A stretch of DNA of 64,000 nucleotides. It comes from Kribbella sindirgiensis. GTDB taxonomy: Bacteria; Actinomycetota; Actinomycetes; Propionibacteriales; Kribbellaceae. Location: contig NZ_SJKA01000004.1 in assembly GCF_004331435.1 (NCBI RefSeq), positions 372,001 through 436,000 on the forward strand. The letters are read 5' to 3'. The notes under the pieces were generated by a model. That model made no database searches, was not told the origin of the DNA, and saw only the letters and a program-made list of their open reading frames with translations. Shown here in pieces: positions 28,231-37,169 of the stretch. The number at the start of each line of letters is the position of its first letter. Positions within the stretch are counted from its first letter, which is position 1. The translations under genes were made by a program, and so were the position numbers.

Positions 28231-28464
28231 AATCCGAGTCTTACGCGGCAGGCATGTTTGAACGTGCAGGCGGGCCTTAAGGCAGTTCGTGTCGCACGAG
28301 GAGATATGAGGCACGCCCCGGACATCGCAAGCGATCGAGCAGTGCGCGCCCCTCGAACGCATCCACCACCACCGACGCCGAGATGACGAAGGTCTGCAGA
28401 CAGCCCGGCTCATGGCTGGCGACCTAGCGTGAATTCATCTTGCCGCTTGGTCTGCTGCCTCCGG
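28231..28464. other. Intergenic spacer
   Basis: A spacer of about 230 bases between the T4SS operon end (DUF4913 gene) and the membrane-protein gene; no terminator with a T-tract was found. Confidence 0.3.
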
Positions 28465-28842
28465 TCAACTGCCGGCTTGGGGGCGGTGCGTCGTGCGTGT
28501 GCAGCCGAGGAGGGAAGTCCAGTCTCGGAGGCGGCGGAGGGCGAGGGTTAGGTCTCGATGGAAGGCCAGCGGCTCAGATGGGGCTGCGTCGGGTTGGTAG
28601 CTGGATTCCCAGAATGTGCGGAGGGCTGAGAGTTCTTCGACGATGGCGCCGTGGTGGGGCCAGCAGGCTGGGATGACTTTGTGGTCGAGGGTGTAGCGGG
28701 TGGTGGCCCAGGTGACCCAGTCGGCGAGGCGTTCTAGTTCTTCGGTGGTGCTGGTGGGGTCGAGGTCGCGCCAGCAGACGACGTACGGGTCTGTCGGTGG
28801 GGCGAACGCGAGTGCGCGGGCGAGGTCGTCGTCGGGGTTCAT
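28465..28842 (-). CDS. DUF4913 conjugative-element protein
   Basis: A 125-residue protein matching the DUF4913 pattern: ADWVTWATTRYTLDHKVIP followed by CWPHHGAIVEELSALRTFW and a C-terminal FHRDLTLALRRLRDW. These proteins accompany the coupling-protein gene in actinobacterial conjugative elements; their function is unknown. The ATG at 28842 overlaps the coupling-protein stop as ATGA. Upstream in-frame codons lie inside the coupling-protein gene and are not used. Confidence 0.82.
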   Translation of the reverse strand: MNPDDDLARALAFAPPTDPYVVCWRDLDPTSTTEELERLADWVTWATTRYTLDHKVIPACWPHHGAIVEELSALRTFWESSYQPDAAPSEPLAFHRDLTLALRRLRDWTSLLGCTRTTHRPQAGS

Positions 28843-30587
28843 CGGAGGAGCGATCGGCCGATGCTGCCGCGGATTCGGTCGGCGTCGGGGCGTCCGGTCC
28901 AGGGCGTCATCGTGAGCAGGATGGGTGGGGCGGTTCTGGCCAGGAGAACGCCGGTGCCGAACGGGAGCGTGCGGATGACGTCGGGCGGGAGGATGGGGAT
29001 TCGCCGAGTGCTGGTCGACGTCGTGCGGCCGCCGTCTGGGCCACGGCTCCAGTTGCGGATCTCTTCGTCGCGTTCGCCGCAGACGGCTGCGAGGTCTTGG
29101 AGGTCGCGGGGTTGAGCCGAGCCGCCGAGAATGAGGCGGAGGGTGGCGGCGTCCCACATGGCGGCTGCGGCTTGTTCGCCCCAGCGTTCACGGGCTTGGG
29201 CGAGGGATTGGATGACGACGTGGGTGGAGATGCCGGTGCCGCCACCGTCGGCCATCAGCCCGGGCAGGGAGGGAACGGCGCAGAGGTTGGCGATCTCGTC
29301 GAGTACCAAGGCAAGCGGTGGTTCGAGGCGGCCGCCAGGGTTATGCGCGGCGAGTTGGCGGGCTGTTTCGGTGATGTCTTCGAGAAGGGCTGCGATGAAG
29401 GCCGAGGTGGCGCTGGCGCCTGCCCCGGTGCCGAGGAGGTAGATGGTGCCGCGTTCGCGGATGAACGAGGCTGGTTCGAGGCCTTGGCCGGGTGGTGGGT
29501 CGAAGGATCGTCGTACGGCGGGGTCCGCGAGCGCGGACAGGGCTGAGCGGACGCCGGCCCAGATGGCATCGCGGGTGCGGCCGTCCATGCGGACGATGCC
29601 GTCGAGGGTGTCACCCCAGCCTTCGGCAGCGTCGTCAGAACGGTTGAGAATCGTGACTGCTTCGGTGGCAGAGGCTGGTTCGAGACTCCAACGGTAGAGC
29701 TGTTCGATGCCCGTGTCGTCGAGCGCAGCGGCGTGCAGAAGTCCACGGAGCGCCATTTCGGTTTGGCCGTGCCAGAAGGCGCCATCGGTGACGCCGCCTT
29801 TGGTGAACCCTGCGCCGGCTGCGAGGCCGCTGGCGCGGACCATCGCCGTGGTGGGGTTCTCGCAGCCGCGGACGGGTGACCAGCGGATGCCCTCGGTGCG
29901 GCCGAGACCTTGCGGATCGAACACAGCAACGGGTCCGATGTCACGGCGGAGCTCGAGGGTGGCGGCGAGGTTGTCGGGTCGGGTCGAGGTCGTGACCACT
30001 GCGCCTGGTGCGTCGATAATCGCGCCGATGATCTGATGGAGGCCCTTGCCGGAACGCGGCGGGCCGACGTCGATGCGTGAGTCCTCGACGGACGCCCAGC
30101 ATTCGCGGCGGCGGGAGTGGCCGAGCAAGGTTCCGACCTCACGCGCCGATCTTGTGGGCGCTTGGGGTCGGGCTGACCGTCCTCGTCGTACGATCTGCCG
30201 CCGACCGACGGCAGCCTCGACTTCGGCCCCGGTTGCCAGCCCTGGGCGGGCCGCGAGCGCGCGTCGTCGACTTGTCCGGCTGGATCTCCTTCCCTGGAAC
30301 AGCCGGATAGCGAGCAGTCCAACGGAGAGAGGAACCAGGACGAGAACTGCGAGGATGCACCAGTAGGTGACAGGGCCGATCTCTGTCGCGGGGAGACCGA
30401 AGGCGCGCGCTGGCTCGCCCGGATGTCTGACGACCCATAAGGCGTCGATCCACTGCGATGTGACCCAGCGACCGGCCGAGATTAGGCGCGTGAGTCCGCC
30501 TGCCAGATAGCAGATGCCGGCGCAGCAGAAGAGGATCCCGGCGCCGATGAAGAGGGTCTCGGTGAAGTCTTGTTGGGGCTTTTGCAT
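28839..30587 (-). CDS. Type IV coupling protein (TraG/VirD4-like ATPase)
   Basis: A 582-residue T4CP that would bring the relaxosome to the transfer channel. Two N-terminal membrane helices (FIGAGILFCCAGICYLAGG; YWCILAVLVLVPLSVGLLAI) anchor it. Walker A reads GPPRSGKG and Walker B LALVLDEIANL. The ATG at 30587 lies 2 bases after the preceding stop. It is the fifth or later gene of the minus-strand transfer operon. Confidence 0.9.
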   Translation of the reverse strand: MQKPQQDFTETLFIGAGILFCCAGICYLAGGLTRLISAGRWVTSQWIDALWVVRHPGEPARAFGLPATEIGPVTYWCILAVLVLVPLSVGLLAIRLFQGRRSSRTSRRRALAARPGLATGAEVEAAVGRRQIVRRGRSARPQAPTRSAREVGTLLGHSRRRECWASVEDSRIDVGPPRSGKGLHQIIGAIIDAPGAVVTTSTRPDNLAATLELRRDIGPVAVFDPQGLGRTEGIRWSPVRGCENPTTAMVRASGLAAGAGFTKGGVTDGAFWHGQTEMALRGLLHAAALDDTGIEQLYRWSLEPASATEAVTILNRSDDAAEGWGDTLDGIVRMDGRTRDAIWAGVRSALSALADPAVRRSFDPPPGQGLEPASFIRERGTIYLLGTGAGASATSAFIAALLEDITETARQLAAHNPGGRLEPPLALVLDEIANLCAVPSLPGLMADGGGTGISTHVVIQSLAQARERWGEQAAAAMWDAATLRLILGGSAQPRDLQDLAAVCGERDEEIRNWSRGPDGGRTTSTSTRRIPILPPDVIRTLPFGTGVLLARTAPPILLTMTPWTGRPDADRIRGSIGRSLLR

Positions 30588-30589
30588 CT

Positions 30590-31993
30590 CTACATCCGGG
30601 CGTCGGTGTCGAAGAGTTCGACTTCGCGGGCGTGGCGGACGAGTTGTACGACGAAGGATCGGTTGGGCAGGCGCCACAGCGCGCGGCCTTTGGGTAGTTT
30701 CGCGATTGTGGCGATCTCGACGTCGGTGAGGCCGAGCAGGCTCGCGGTGCGGGAGAGCTGGTCAGGTTCTTGCCGGAGCATGATTCTGGTGGAGCAGTCG
30801 GCGAGCAGTCCTTCGGCGAGGGCGCGGGCTTCGGAGCCGAGGTCGCCGACGGCTGCGAGGTCGGACAGGCGGTGGACGATGAGGATGTTCGAGACGCCCC
30901 ACGCCCGGGAGAGTTTCCACTGCTCTTGCATGCGGCGCAGCAGTGCGGCGTCGCGCATAACGCGCCAGCCCTCGTCGTACACGATGTAGCGGTTGCCGCC
31001 GGCGGGGTCGGCGACTGCGGCTTCGAGCCAGGACGACGCGCAGGCCAGGGTGAGGCGAAGGGCTTCGTCGTTGCCGCCGCTTCCGAGCCACGAGGAGTCG
31101 AGCGTGACCATCGGCAAGGTCGGGTCGAACTCGGTCGTCGACGGACCGTCGAACATTCCGGACAGGTCGCCGTGGACGAGACGGCGAATCGCGTGAGCGA
31201 CCTCGCGGCCGTCGTCAGTCAGGTTCGTCGTGCGTAGGCCGGCGCGCTGAGCGAACGCCGAGTCCGGGGTAAAGAGTGCGACGACCACGTCTGGGATCGT
31301 CGGCGTGGTGACCTGGCTGGACACTGTGTCGAGCGCCAGGTCGAGCGCCGTGTGTTCCACAGCAGCAAGCGGCCGGCCGAGCGTCGACTCGGCCAGCGTG
31401 CCCAGCAAGGCTCGGCGACGAGACCAGGCGATCCGCTGCCACTCGTCGGCCTGCACGGTTGCCGGCTTGCGCCCGGCATCGAGCGGGTTCAGTCGAGTTG
31501 CAAGTCCGGGACCGAGCTTGATCGTGGCACCGCCCATCGCCTCGGCAACTGCGGTCCACTCCCCCTTCGGATCACATGGGACGTATGCCTTGTGGCCGAG
31601 GGCAAGGGAACGGGTGATCAAGGCCTTGGCCGTCGAGGACTTGCCACTGCCGATGACGCCCGCCAGCAAGACGTTCGGGTTGGTGATGACTCGGCGCTGG
31701 TAGAGCTCCCACGGGTCGTAGACGAACGAGCCGCCGCTGAACACGTCGGACCCGATGTAGGTGCCGTCGGCACCGAGTCCGCCTTCGGCCAGGAACGGGT
31801 AGGCGACCCGCAGCACCCTGGTCGTGGCTCGATGGGTGTCGACACGGAGCGGCCGACCGCGGCCGGTCCCCGACTCGCCCTCGATGGCACTTGGCCGCGG
31901 CCTTGCGGGTACGTCGTGCTTCGCCCGCCGATTCGCGCGCCTGGTGACACGGTCAGCACCCTCGCTCTCGTAGTACACCGAGTGTCGAGTCAT
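30590..31993 (-). CDS. VirB4/TraC-like conjugation ATPase
   Basis: A 467-residue ATPase that energises T4SS assembly. Walker A is GVIGSGKSSTAK and Walker B is YIVYDEGWRVM (about residue 325), with the downstream VHRLSDL arginine-type motif. It starts at an ATG (31993) that shares one base with the stop of the SCO6880-family gene (TGATG). It lacks the long N-terminal domain of classical VirB4, which in this element family is supplied by the separate SCO6880-like protein (inference from gene order). Confidence 0.88.
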   Translation of the reverse strand: MTRHSVYYESEGADRVTRRANRRAKHDVPARPRPSAIEGESGTGRGRPLRVDTHRATTRVLRVAYPFLAEGGLGADGTYIGSDVFSGGSFVYDPWELYQRRVITNPNVLLAGVIGSGKSSTAKALITRSLALGHKAYVPCDPKGEWTAVAEAMGGATIKLGPGLATRLNPLDAGRKPATVQADEWQRIAWSRRRALLGTLAESTLGRPLAAVEHTALDLALDTVSSQVTTPTIPDVVVALFTPDSAFAQRAGLRTTNLTDDGREVAHAIRRLVHGDLSGMFDGPSTTEFDPTLPMVTLDSSWLGSGGNDEALRLTLACASSWLEAAVADPAGGNRYIVYDEGWRVMRDAALLRRMQEQWKLSRAWGVSNILIVHRLSDLAAVGDLGSEARALAEGLLADCSTRIMLRQEPDQLSRTASLLGLTDVEIATIAKLPKGRALWRLPNRSFVVQLVRHAREVELFDTDARM

Positions 31994-33429
31994 CAGAGCC
32001 CAACCCCCAACGGCAGGGCCGCGGCGATGAAGCCTTCCAGCTGCTGACCGACTAGCCGCCGCAGATCGAGAAGTGCCTGTGTGGCGGCGATTTCGATCTC
32101 CATGCATGCGTCGTCCAGTGCCTCTTCGGTGTCGGCCGAGACGACGAGCAGACCGAGCCACCGCACATCCCCGTGGCCGGCCGCGAGGTCGCGCTCGCGT
32201 TGGGCTACGTCGGCGTCGAGTTGGCGGTCCTGCTCGGTCTCCAACTGCCCGATCCTTGAGCGAGTGGCTCGATCGCTGACGCGCTCGACCTGGTGACGGC
32301 GCGCATCGCGTAGCGCCTTGGCCATCGGGATCGGCTGCAGCACCAGCGTGAACGTACGGCGGATGCCTGGCTTCAACAACAGCGGGCTGAGGAACGACGG
32401 CGTCGCGCGGATCCGTGGCCATTCGGTGATGACGTACACGCGGTGAAGGGACGAGTCCGTCCGCAGCCGATCCCACGTCGCGTCGACCGCCAGCGGCGCG
32501 GCGTCGACCGCGTCGAGAGCCTGCGGGTTCGGCACCGTCCGAGTGGCCACCGGGTCGAAGGCAGTACGCAGACTAAACGCGATGTCTCCAGCGCCGAGCC
32601 AAGCACCAGCCACCCCCGCAGCAGCGAGCGAGGTCTGGAACGCTCGTGCCTCGGACTCCAGGACTGCGGTCGCACCGGTCAGACCGCCGCCGTGCTTGCG
32701 GACCTCACGAGATACGGCGTCGAGGTTGACCGCAAAGCTGAACAGCGTCTCGTGTCTCGCCGCGGTCGGTGCTGCCTGGGCGAGCAGGTCGGTGTAGATC
32801 GCGCCGGCCGGCGTATGCGGATCCAGCTTCCGCGTCTTGGCCCATTGTCCGAGCTCATCAGCAGGATCGGGGAGCGTGCGTTCCAGGATCTGCGCGCGTG
32901 CGATCCGGTTGCCCTGGCACAGGCCGGCGATCAGCTGCCCGTACGCCGCAACCCGCCGATCCTGCTCATCCGCGTTCTGCAGGAGATGTGCCGGGCCTTC
33001 GATCCGTGCCACCGCAATCAGCCGTCGACGCCGCGGATCGTGTACGACGCCAAACCCCGAGGCCGCCGTCAGGACACGCAACGTCCCACGCTCCCCCGGC
33101 AACTGCAGACGACCGTGCTGGCGCGGCTCGAGCACGCGAGCGCGGTACGACTGCTGACCGCGAAGCGATCTCCAGACGTGGATCGCGCGGAGGACCAACC
33201 ATCGATACACGGGAAGCTCTTCGGCTCGACCGAACGCCACGGCGACGCAGGCGGAAGCTGTCAGCAGTCCGCCGAACTTCACGACCGCGGACATCTGGGT
33301 GAGGAAGGACAGGGTGACGAGGCCGATCGCAGTCAGGAGCAGCGCGACCTGCACCGGTCGGAGCCCAAGCAGCACGGCGTGCTGCTCAGGCCGCGGAAAG
33401 CGGGTCGAGAGCATATCGGGGTTTGTCAC
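31993..33429 (-). CDS. SCO6880-family conjugal transfer protein
   Basis: A 478-residue protein with two N-terminal hydrophobic helices (VALLLTAIGLVTLSFL; GGLLTASACVAVAFG) and a long soluble region with RVYVITEWPRI and LLLKPGIRRTFTLVLQPIP, as in the SCO6880 family found just before the VirB4-like ATPase in actinobacterial elements. GTG start at 33429 overlaps the preceding stop as GTGA. Confidence 0.85.
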   Translation of the reverse strand: MTNPDMLSTRFPRPEQHAVLLGLRPVQVALLLTAIGLVTLSFLTQMSAVVKFGGLLTASACVAVAFGRAEELPVYRWLVLRAIHVWRSLRGQQSYRARVLEPRQHGRLQLPGERGTLRVLTAASGFGVVHDPRRRRLIAVARIEGPAHLLQNADEQDRRVAAYGQLIAGLCQGNRIARAQILERTLPDPADELGQWAKTRKLDPHTPAGAIYTDLLAQAAPTAARHETLFSFAVNLDAVSREVRKHGGGLTGATAVLESEARAFQTSLAAAGVAGAWLGAGDIAFSLRTAFDPVATRTVPNPQALDAVDAAPLAVDATWDRLRTDSSLHRVYVITEWPRIRATPSFLSPLLLKPGIRRTFTLVLQPIPMAKALRDARRHQVERVSDRATRSRIGQLETEQDRQLDADVAQRERDLAAGHGDVRWLGLLVVSADTEEALDDACMEIEIAATQALLDLRRLVGQQLEGFIAAALPLGVGL

Positions 33430-34610
33430 CGCGTCTCACCGCCTTGGCCATCGCTGTCGCCGTGACTGCCGGGCTCGTGATCCGCCCCCGGACCCACGGA
33501 CCGATCGACTGACGCCTGAGTGGTGCCCGCGACATCGGCAGGCGCGGTCGCAGGCGACGAATCCGGTCCGATGTCACTCCCGGGCTGTCCCTGAGTAGAG
33601 GGATCGTTGCCCGATGCGGTCTCGTCGCCTGACTCGCTGTCTCCGCCGACGACAGGACCCGGCCCTGATTGGCCGCGGGAACCGGTGAAGTCGAACGCAG
33701 CCCAGCGCTGGGCCTGTTCCAGACGATCCTTGATCGCGGACGCGCCCGCTGTTCCTTGCTGCACGGCGTACAGGGCGCTCTGCCCTTGATCGCCGGCCCA
33801 GTGAATGAACGAGTAGGTGGCCAACGGCGCGAAGGCGGCCATCGCGAGCAGCAGGCTTCCGGCCAGGAACGTGCCAAGGCTCGAGTCGCCGGCCTGGTCG
33901 GTGTTGCCGATGGCCGACAGTCCCATGGTGAAGATGACGGCCATGATGATCTTCGAGAACAGCAGAGCGCCGACGACTTCGATCCAGCGACGCAGCCAAT
34001 GCCGGGTCGCGTTCCAGGTCCAACTGGCGAGCGCGATGGGTGCTAGTACGACGAAGGCGACGAGTGCTACCTCGCGGACCAGCATCACGAAGTACAGGGC
34101 CATCGTCGCGAGGATCGCGAACTCGATCGCCATGATCAGAAACCCGCCGTTGGTGGCGTGCCCGAGCACCCTCGTGATGTCGACGATGCGCCGGAAACCT
34201 TGGATGGTCGCGGGGTTGTGGCCGAGGATCGTGGAGGCGATCTGATCGACCATATGCCCGCTGGCCACGACCACCGCGATCGCGAATGGCACGCCCGCCG
34301 TACCCAGGAGGGCTCCGAACAGCGCGGAGCCGAGGCGCGCGGGCTCGCGGCGGATCGCGGCCGCCGCGCATTGCAGGACGAATGCGATGACGAGCAGCGG
34401 CAACGAGATCGTCACGATCATGTCGAGGTTGTCTCGCCACCACGTCTGGTTGAAGTCGGGCGTCGTACTGGCACTGAACTTGTCGAACACGTTGATCGCC
34501 ATGTCCGAGAGCCCCTTGGCCATCCAGTTGGCGACGATGTTCCAGGCTGTGCCGTCGACTGCATCCCGCGCGCAATCGGCCGGATTCAGCAAGCAATCCT
34601 TCCAAGGCAT
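33426..34610 (-). CDS. TrbL/VirB6-like polytopic transfer protein
   Basis: A 394-residue inner-membrane channel component. After a short Cys-containing start (MPWKDCLLNPADCARDA) it has six or so hydrophobic helices, including VTISLPLLVIAFVLQCAAAA and VALVAFVVLAPIALASW, and an SKIIMAVIFTMGLSAIG helix. It ends in a low-complexity Gly/Ser/Pro/Asp tail of about 90 residues, typical of TrbL/VirB6-like proteins. AGGACC precedes the ATG at 34610. Confidence 0.82.
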   Translation of the reverse strand: MPWKDCLLNPADCARDAVDGTAWNIVANWMAKGLSDMAINVFDKFSASTTPDFNQTWWRDNLDMIVTISLPLLVIAFVLQCAAAAIRREPARLGSALFGALLGTAGVPFAIAVVVASGHMVDQIASTILGHNPATIQGFRRIVDITRVLGHATNGGFLIMAIEFAILATMALYFVMLVREVALVAFVVLAPIALASWTWNATRHWLRRWIEVVGALLFSKIIMAVIFTMGLSAIGNTDQAGDSSLGTFLAGSLLLAMAAFAPLATYSFIHWAGDQGQSALYAVQQGTAGASAIKDRLEQAQRWAAFDFTGSRGQSGPGPVVGGDSESGDETASGNDPSTQGQPGSDIGPDSSPATAPADVAGTTQASVDRSVGPGADHEPGSHGDSDGQGGETR

Positions 34611-34621
34611 CGGCGGTCCTT

Positions 34622-34948
34622 TCAGCTGATGCTGATGCCGCTGAAGAAGCGGATCAGGGCGTTGGCCGAGCCGATCAGGATCGCCGCACCGAGCGACGCA
34701 AGGACACCGATCCGGCCCCGGCTCGCGACGTGCGCGTTGCTGTTGATGTTGCCCAGGGCCCATGCGGCCGCGGAGATGATCAGTGCGACCACGCACGACA
34801 CGAGCGCGAACGTGATCGTCGCGCCGGCCAATGTCTGTACGGCGGGAAGCCCCGGCAGACCGTAGGTGTTCGGCTTGACGCCCGGGTCCTGCATGATCAC
34901 CAGCTGCCGAAGCGATGCGTTGCCTTGGAACACGTCGATTTCCTTCAC
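34622..34948 (-). CDS. DUF6112-type small membrane protein
   Basis: A 108-residue protein with a GLPGLPAVQTLAGATITFAL start of the hydrophobic part and two membrane helices (ALVSCVVALIISAAAWALG; GVLASLGAAILIGSANALI), matching the DUF6112 pattern that precedes TrbL-like genes in these operons. It may be a VirB2/VirB3-like pilin or scaffold (inference). The GTG at 34948 overlaps the preceding stop as GTGA. Confidence 0.75.
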   Translation of the reverse strand: MKEIDVFQGNASLRQLVIMQDPGVKPNTYGLPGLPAVQTLAGATITFALVSCVVALIISAAAWALGNINSNAHVASRGRIGVLASLGAAILIGSANALIRFFSGISIS

Positions 34949-35547
34949 GTAGTCGAGTAGATGGGCGGCGCCCAGCCGAGGTACGTGGCACCCCACTGGG
35001 ACTCGATGAGTGCGAAGTCGACGAGGTACACGCCGCCTTCGCCAGGGATGGTGTCGCCGATGTCGTTCGAGACGATGCGGTCGTCGCCGACGTACACCGC
35101 GACGTGGCCGTACGGTCCGCCGGTGTCCCAGAACACGAGAGCACCAGTGGGCGGTAGTCGGTCGCCCGGGTGCGCGTTGTTGGTGGCAACCACTTGGCGC
35201 CACTGCTCGGCGGCCGAGAAGTACCCGGCACGAGGCCGGCCCCAGATGTTCGCCGCCAGCCGCGCACACAGCTGGTAGTAACCGTGACTTCCGACCAGGT
35301 TCATCGCCCGAGCAACGGCCTGATCGGCTCCAGCAAGCGCGCCGCCCGCGTCGGACGGCGTCTGGCATTCGGTCGGGGCCGGAGCCAGGCCAGCCGAGGC
35401 GGGCTGGCGGGGGTTCGGGCTGCTCGGGGTGTCGGTGGTTGTTGTCTCAACGCAACCTTCGGTGTCGCGCGCGGCAAGCGCGATCGGAGCGATGAGCGCC
35501 GTGGAGGCGAGCAGCAGCACCGATGCGAGGGCCACTTTGACGATCAC
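34945..35547 (-). CDS. Exported NlpC/P60- or CHAP-like cell-wall hydrolase
   Basis: A 200-residue protein with an N-terminal hydrophobic signal/anchor (ALASVLLLASTALIAPIALA), a Thr/Pro linker and a cysteine-peptidase-like domain. YYQLCARLAANIWG carries a Cys in a helix start, and PYGHVAVYVGDDRIVSND has the His expected of NlpC/P60 or CHAP folds. Such enzymes open peptidoglycan for the transfer apparatus. The GTG at 35547 overlaps the upstream stop as GTGA. Confidence 0.75.
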   Translation of the reverse strand: MIVKVALASVLLLASTALIAPIALAARDTEGCVETTTTDTPSSPNPRQPASAGLAPAPTECQTPSDAGGALAGADQAVARAMNLVGSHGYYQLCARLAANIWGRPRAGYFSAAEQWRQVVATNNAHPGDRLPPTGALVFWDTGGPYGHVAVYVGDDRIVSNDIGDTIPGEGGVYLVDFALIESQWGATYLGWAPPIYSTT

Positions 35548-36149
35548 GGGGACACCTGTGCAGTCGCAGACCAGAAGCGGCAGGTTGGCGTGCAGACGAC
35601 GGCGACCGCTGCCTGCCGGTCCAGGAACCTGGTGTCGGTGTCCGTGATCACTGTCTGCTTGCCGTGGATGACGTAGGCGTGCCAGCCGGGCAGTGCCTGG
35701 CCGCGGTTGATCATTGCCTCGAGCGCCGGTGTGACCTCTGCGGTGATGCCGCCGACCACGGCGTGGGCCTTGCTCGACTGCAGTTGGTCCCACTCCGCCC
35801 ACTGCGGCAACAGGCTCTTGGCGACCTGGGGCGCGGCCGAGGTCGGATCGGCGAACAGGCTGACCGCGTTCTGCCAGTCGACATAGCTGTGCCGAGAGGT
35901 GTCGTAGGTCCAGATCGCCCGGGCATAGGCGATGGCGAACGCGCGCGGGTCAGTCGTGGTCGGACGTGCCCAGGCCTCCAGCTGCCTAGGCGCCTCGACT
36001 GGGTAGGTCGTGCCGCCCGTGCTCGCCGTACCGCGCGTTTCGTCTGGGCTTTGCCAGCGCGCGACCACCATGGCGATCAACGCGGCCACGCCAACGACAG
36101 CCAGGATCGCGACCGCGACCCTGGGCCGGCTCGATGACTTCACAGGCAT
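35544..36149 (-). CDS. TcpC/VirB8-like transfer protein
   Basis: A protein of about 201 residues with one N-terminal membrane anchor (VAVAILAVVGVAALIAMVVA) and an extracytoplasmic domain rich in Trp/Tyr (FAIAYARAIWTYDTSRHSYV), resembling VirB8/TcpC NTF2-like domains. AAAGGA touches the ATG at 36149, so the GTG at 36143 (6-base spacing) may be the true start. It opens the T4SS run as the first gene transcribed. Confidence 0.7.
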   Translation of the reverse strand: MPVKSSSRPRVAVAILAVVGVAALIAMVVARWQSPDETRGTASTGGTTYPVEAPRQLEAWARPTTTDPRAFAIAYARAIWTYDTSRHSYVDWQNAVSLFADPTSAAPQVAKSLLPQWAEWDQLQSSKAHAVVGGITAEVTPALEAMINRGQALPGWHAYVIHGKQTVITDTDTRFLDRQAAVAVVCTPTCRFWSATAQVSP

Positions 36150-36365
36150 TCCTTTCGTGGTGAGCTCGGTACGGCGTACCGCCGCGGACCCGGCGGCTGC
36201 CACCAGCTGCGGGATGATCCACGCCGCCACGAAGAGGTGGGAGGCGAGTTTGAACGGCGCGCGGCAGCACTGGACGAACAGGTGATGGCTGGGTGGACGA
36301 AGGTGGATGCTGGTCATGCCGGGTCTCAACGGATTTGCCCGGGAGACTTTTCGTCAGGCGGCTCG

Positions 36366-37091
36366 TCAAGCTGCGGCGAGCCACTCGACGCCGGCCGCTC
36401 GGCGGAGGCCGAGACGGCTTGGTCCGCTGAAAAACCGCTGGTCACCGCCGGCTGCGGCCCGGATCCATCGCCGTACGCCGGGATCGTTGAAGACCTCGTC
36501 CGGAGCCTCGCCAAGGGCCAGTCGCGCGAGCGCCGACGGCCTGCCGGCCCCGCCTCGGAGCAACCAGGCCAAGCCCTCCGCCTGCTCGGCCGTCGCACGC
36601 GCTCGCCGAAGGCGCGCGATTATCCCCGCGCGATAGTACGGCGGTCCGTCGGCTGCGACGCGGATCAGCCGGCGGCCGACCGCAGCCGGCAAACCCTCGC
36701 TCTCCAGTTCGTACGCGATCCGCTCGAGATGCGGTCCGAGGGACCAGCGATGCGTAGGGCGCGGCTCGGGAAGCCGGTGTGTCAACTTGTGTCGCCGGTG
36801 ATGCAGAACCGTCACACGGGCTGCGTCCAGCAGCCGCCACCGCACCAACTTGGCCAAGTAGCCCCACGACACCCCATCCGCTGGCGGCGCAGTCGCCAAC
36901 TCAAGACACCGCTCCCAAGCGATTACTCGCGCCATCTGCTCGGCCTCGTCACGCCCCAGCACGTCCCGCAACCGGCCCCACAGCGGCACAACGATGTGAG
37001 ACTCGATCTCCTCGGCCAGCCGCCGCGAAGGCTCCGGAGCCCACCCCGACCGAGCCGCCTCCGCGATCAGTTCCTCCAGGTCAACGTCCAT
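36366..37091 (-). CDS. Uncharacterised helical protein of the element
   Basis: A 241-residue, Arg-rich, all-helical protein with no family I recognise. The segment EEIESHIVVPLWGRLRDVL followed by RVIAWERCLELA is faintly reminiscent of sigma-like helices, but no HTH is convincing. It lies between the primase-like array and the T4SS operon. The start is ATG 37091 or GTG 37097. Confidence 0.55.
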   Translation of the reverse strand: MDVDLEELIAEAARSGWAPEPSRRLAEEIESHIVVPLWGRLRDVLGRDEAEQMARVIAWERCLELATAPPADGVSWGYLAKLVRWRLLDAARVTVLHHRRHKLTHRLPEPRPTHRWSLGPHLERIAYELESEGLPAAVGRRLIRVAADGPPYYRAGIIARLRRARATAEQAEGLAWLLRGGAGRPSALARLALGEAPDEVFNDPGVRRWIRAAAGGDQRFFSGPSRLGLRRAAGVEWLAAA

Positions 37092-37121
37092 GCCCACAAT
37101 CTGCTGTCCGCCGCCCCGATC

Positions 37122-37151
37122 CAGAACCTGGATCCCGCGATCAAGGACTCC
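37122..37151. repeat. 30-bp direct repeat, copy 1 (flanks primase-like array)
   Basis: This stretch starts CAGAACCTGGATCC and ends GATCAAGGACTCC. It matches 40191-40220 at 25 of 30 positions without gaps. The two copies bracket the three TOPRIM genes, and each lies just upstream of a minus-strand gene, so it could be a duplication scar or a shared control site. Confidence 0.55.
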
Positions 37152-37169
37152 TGGAAATCTCCCGCAGCG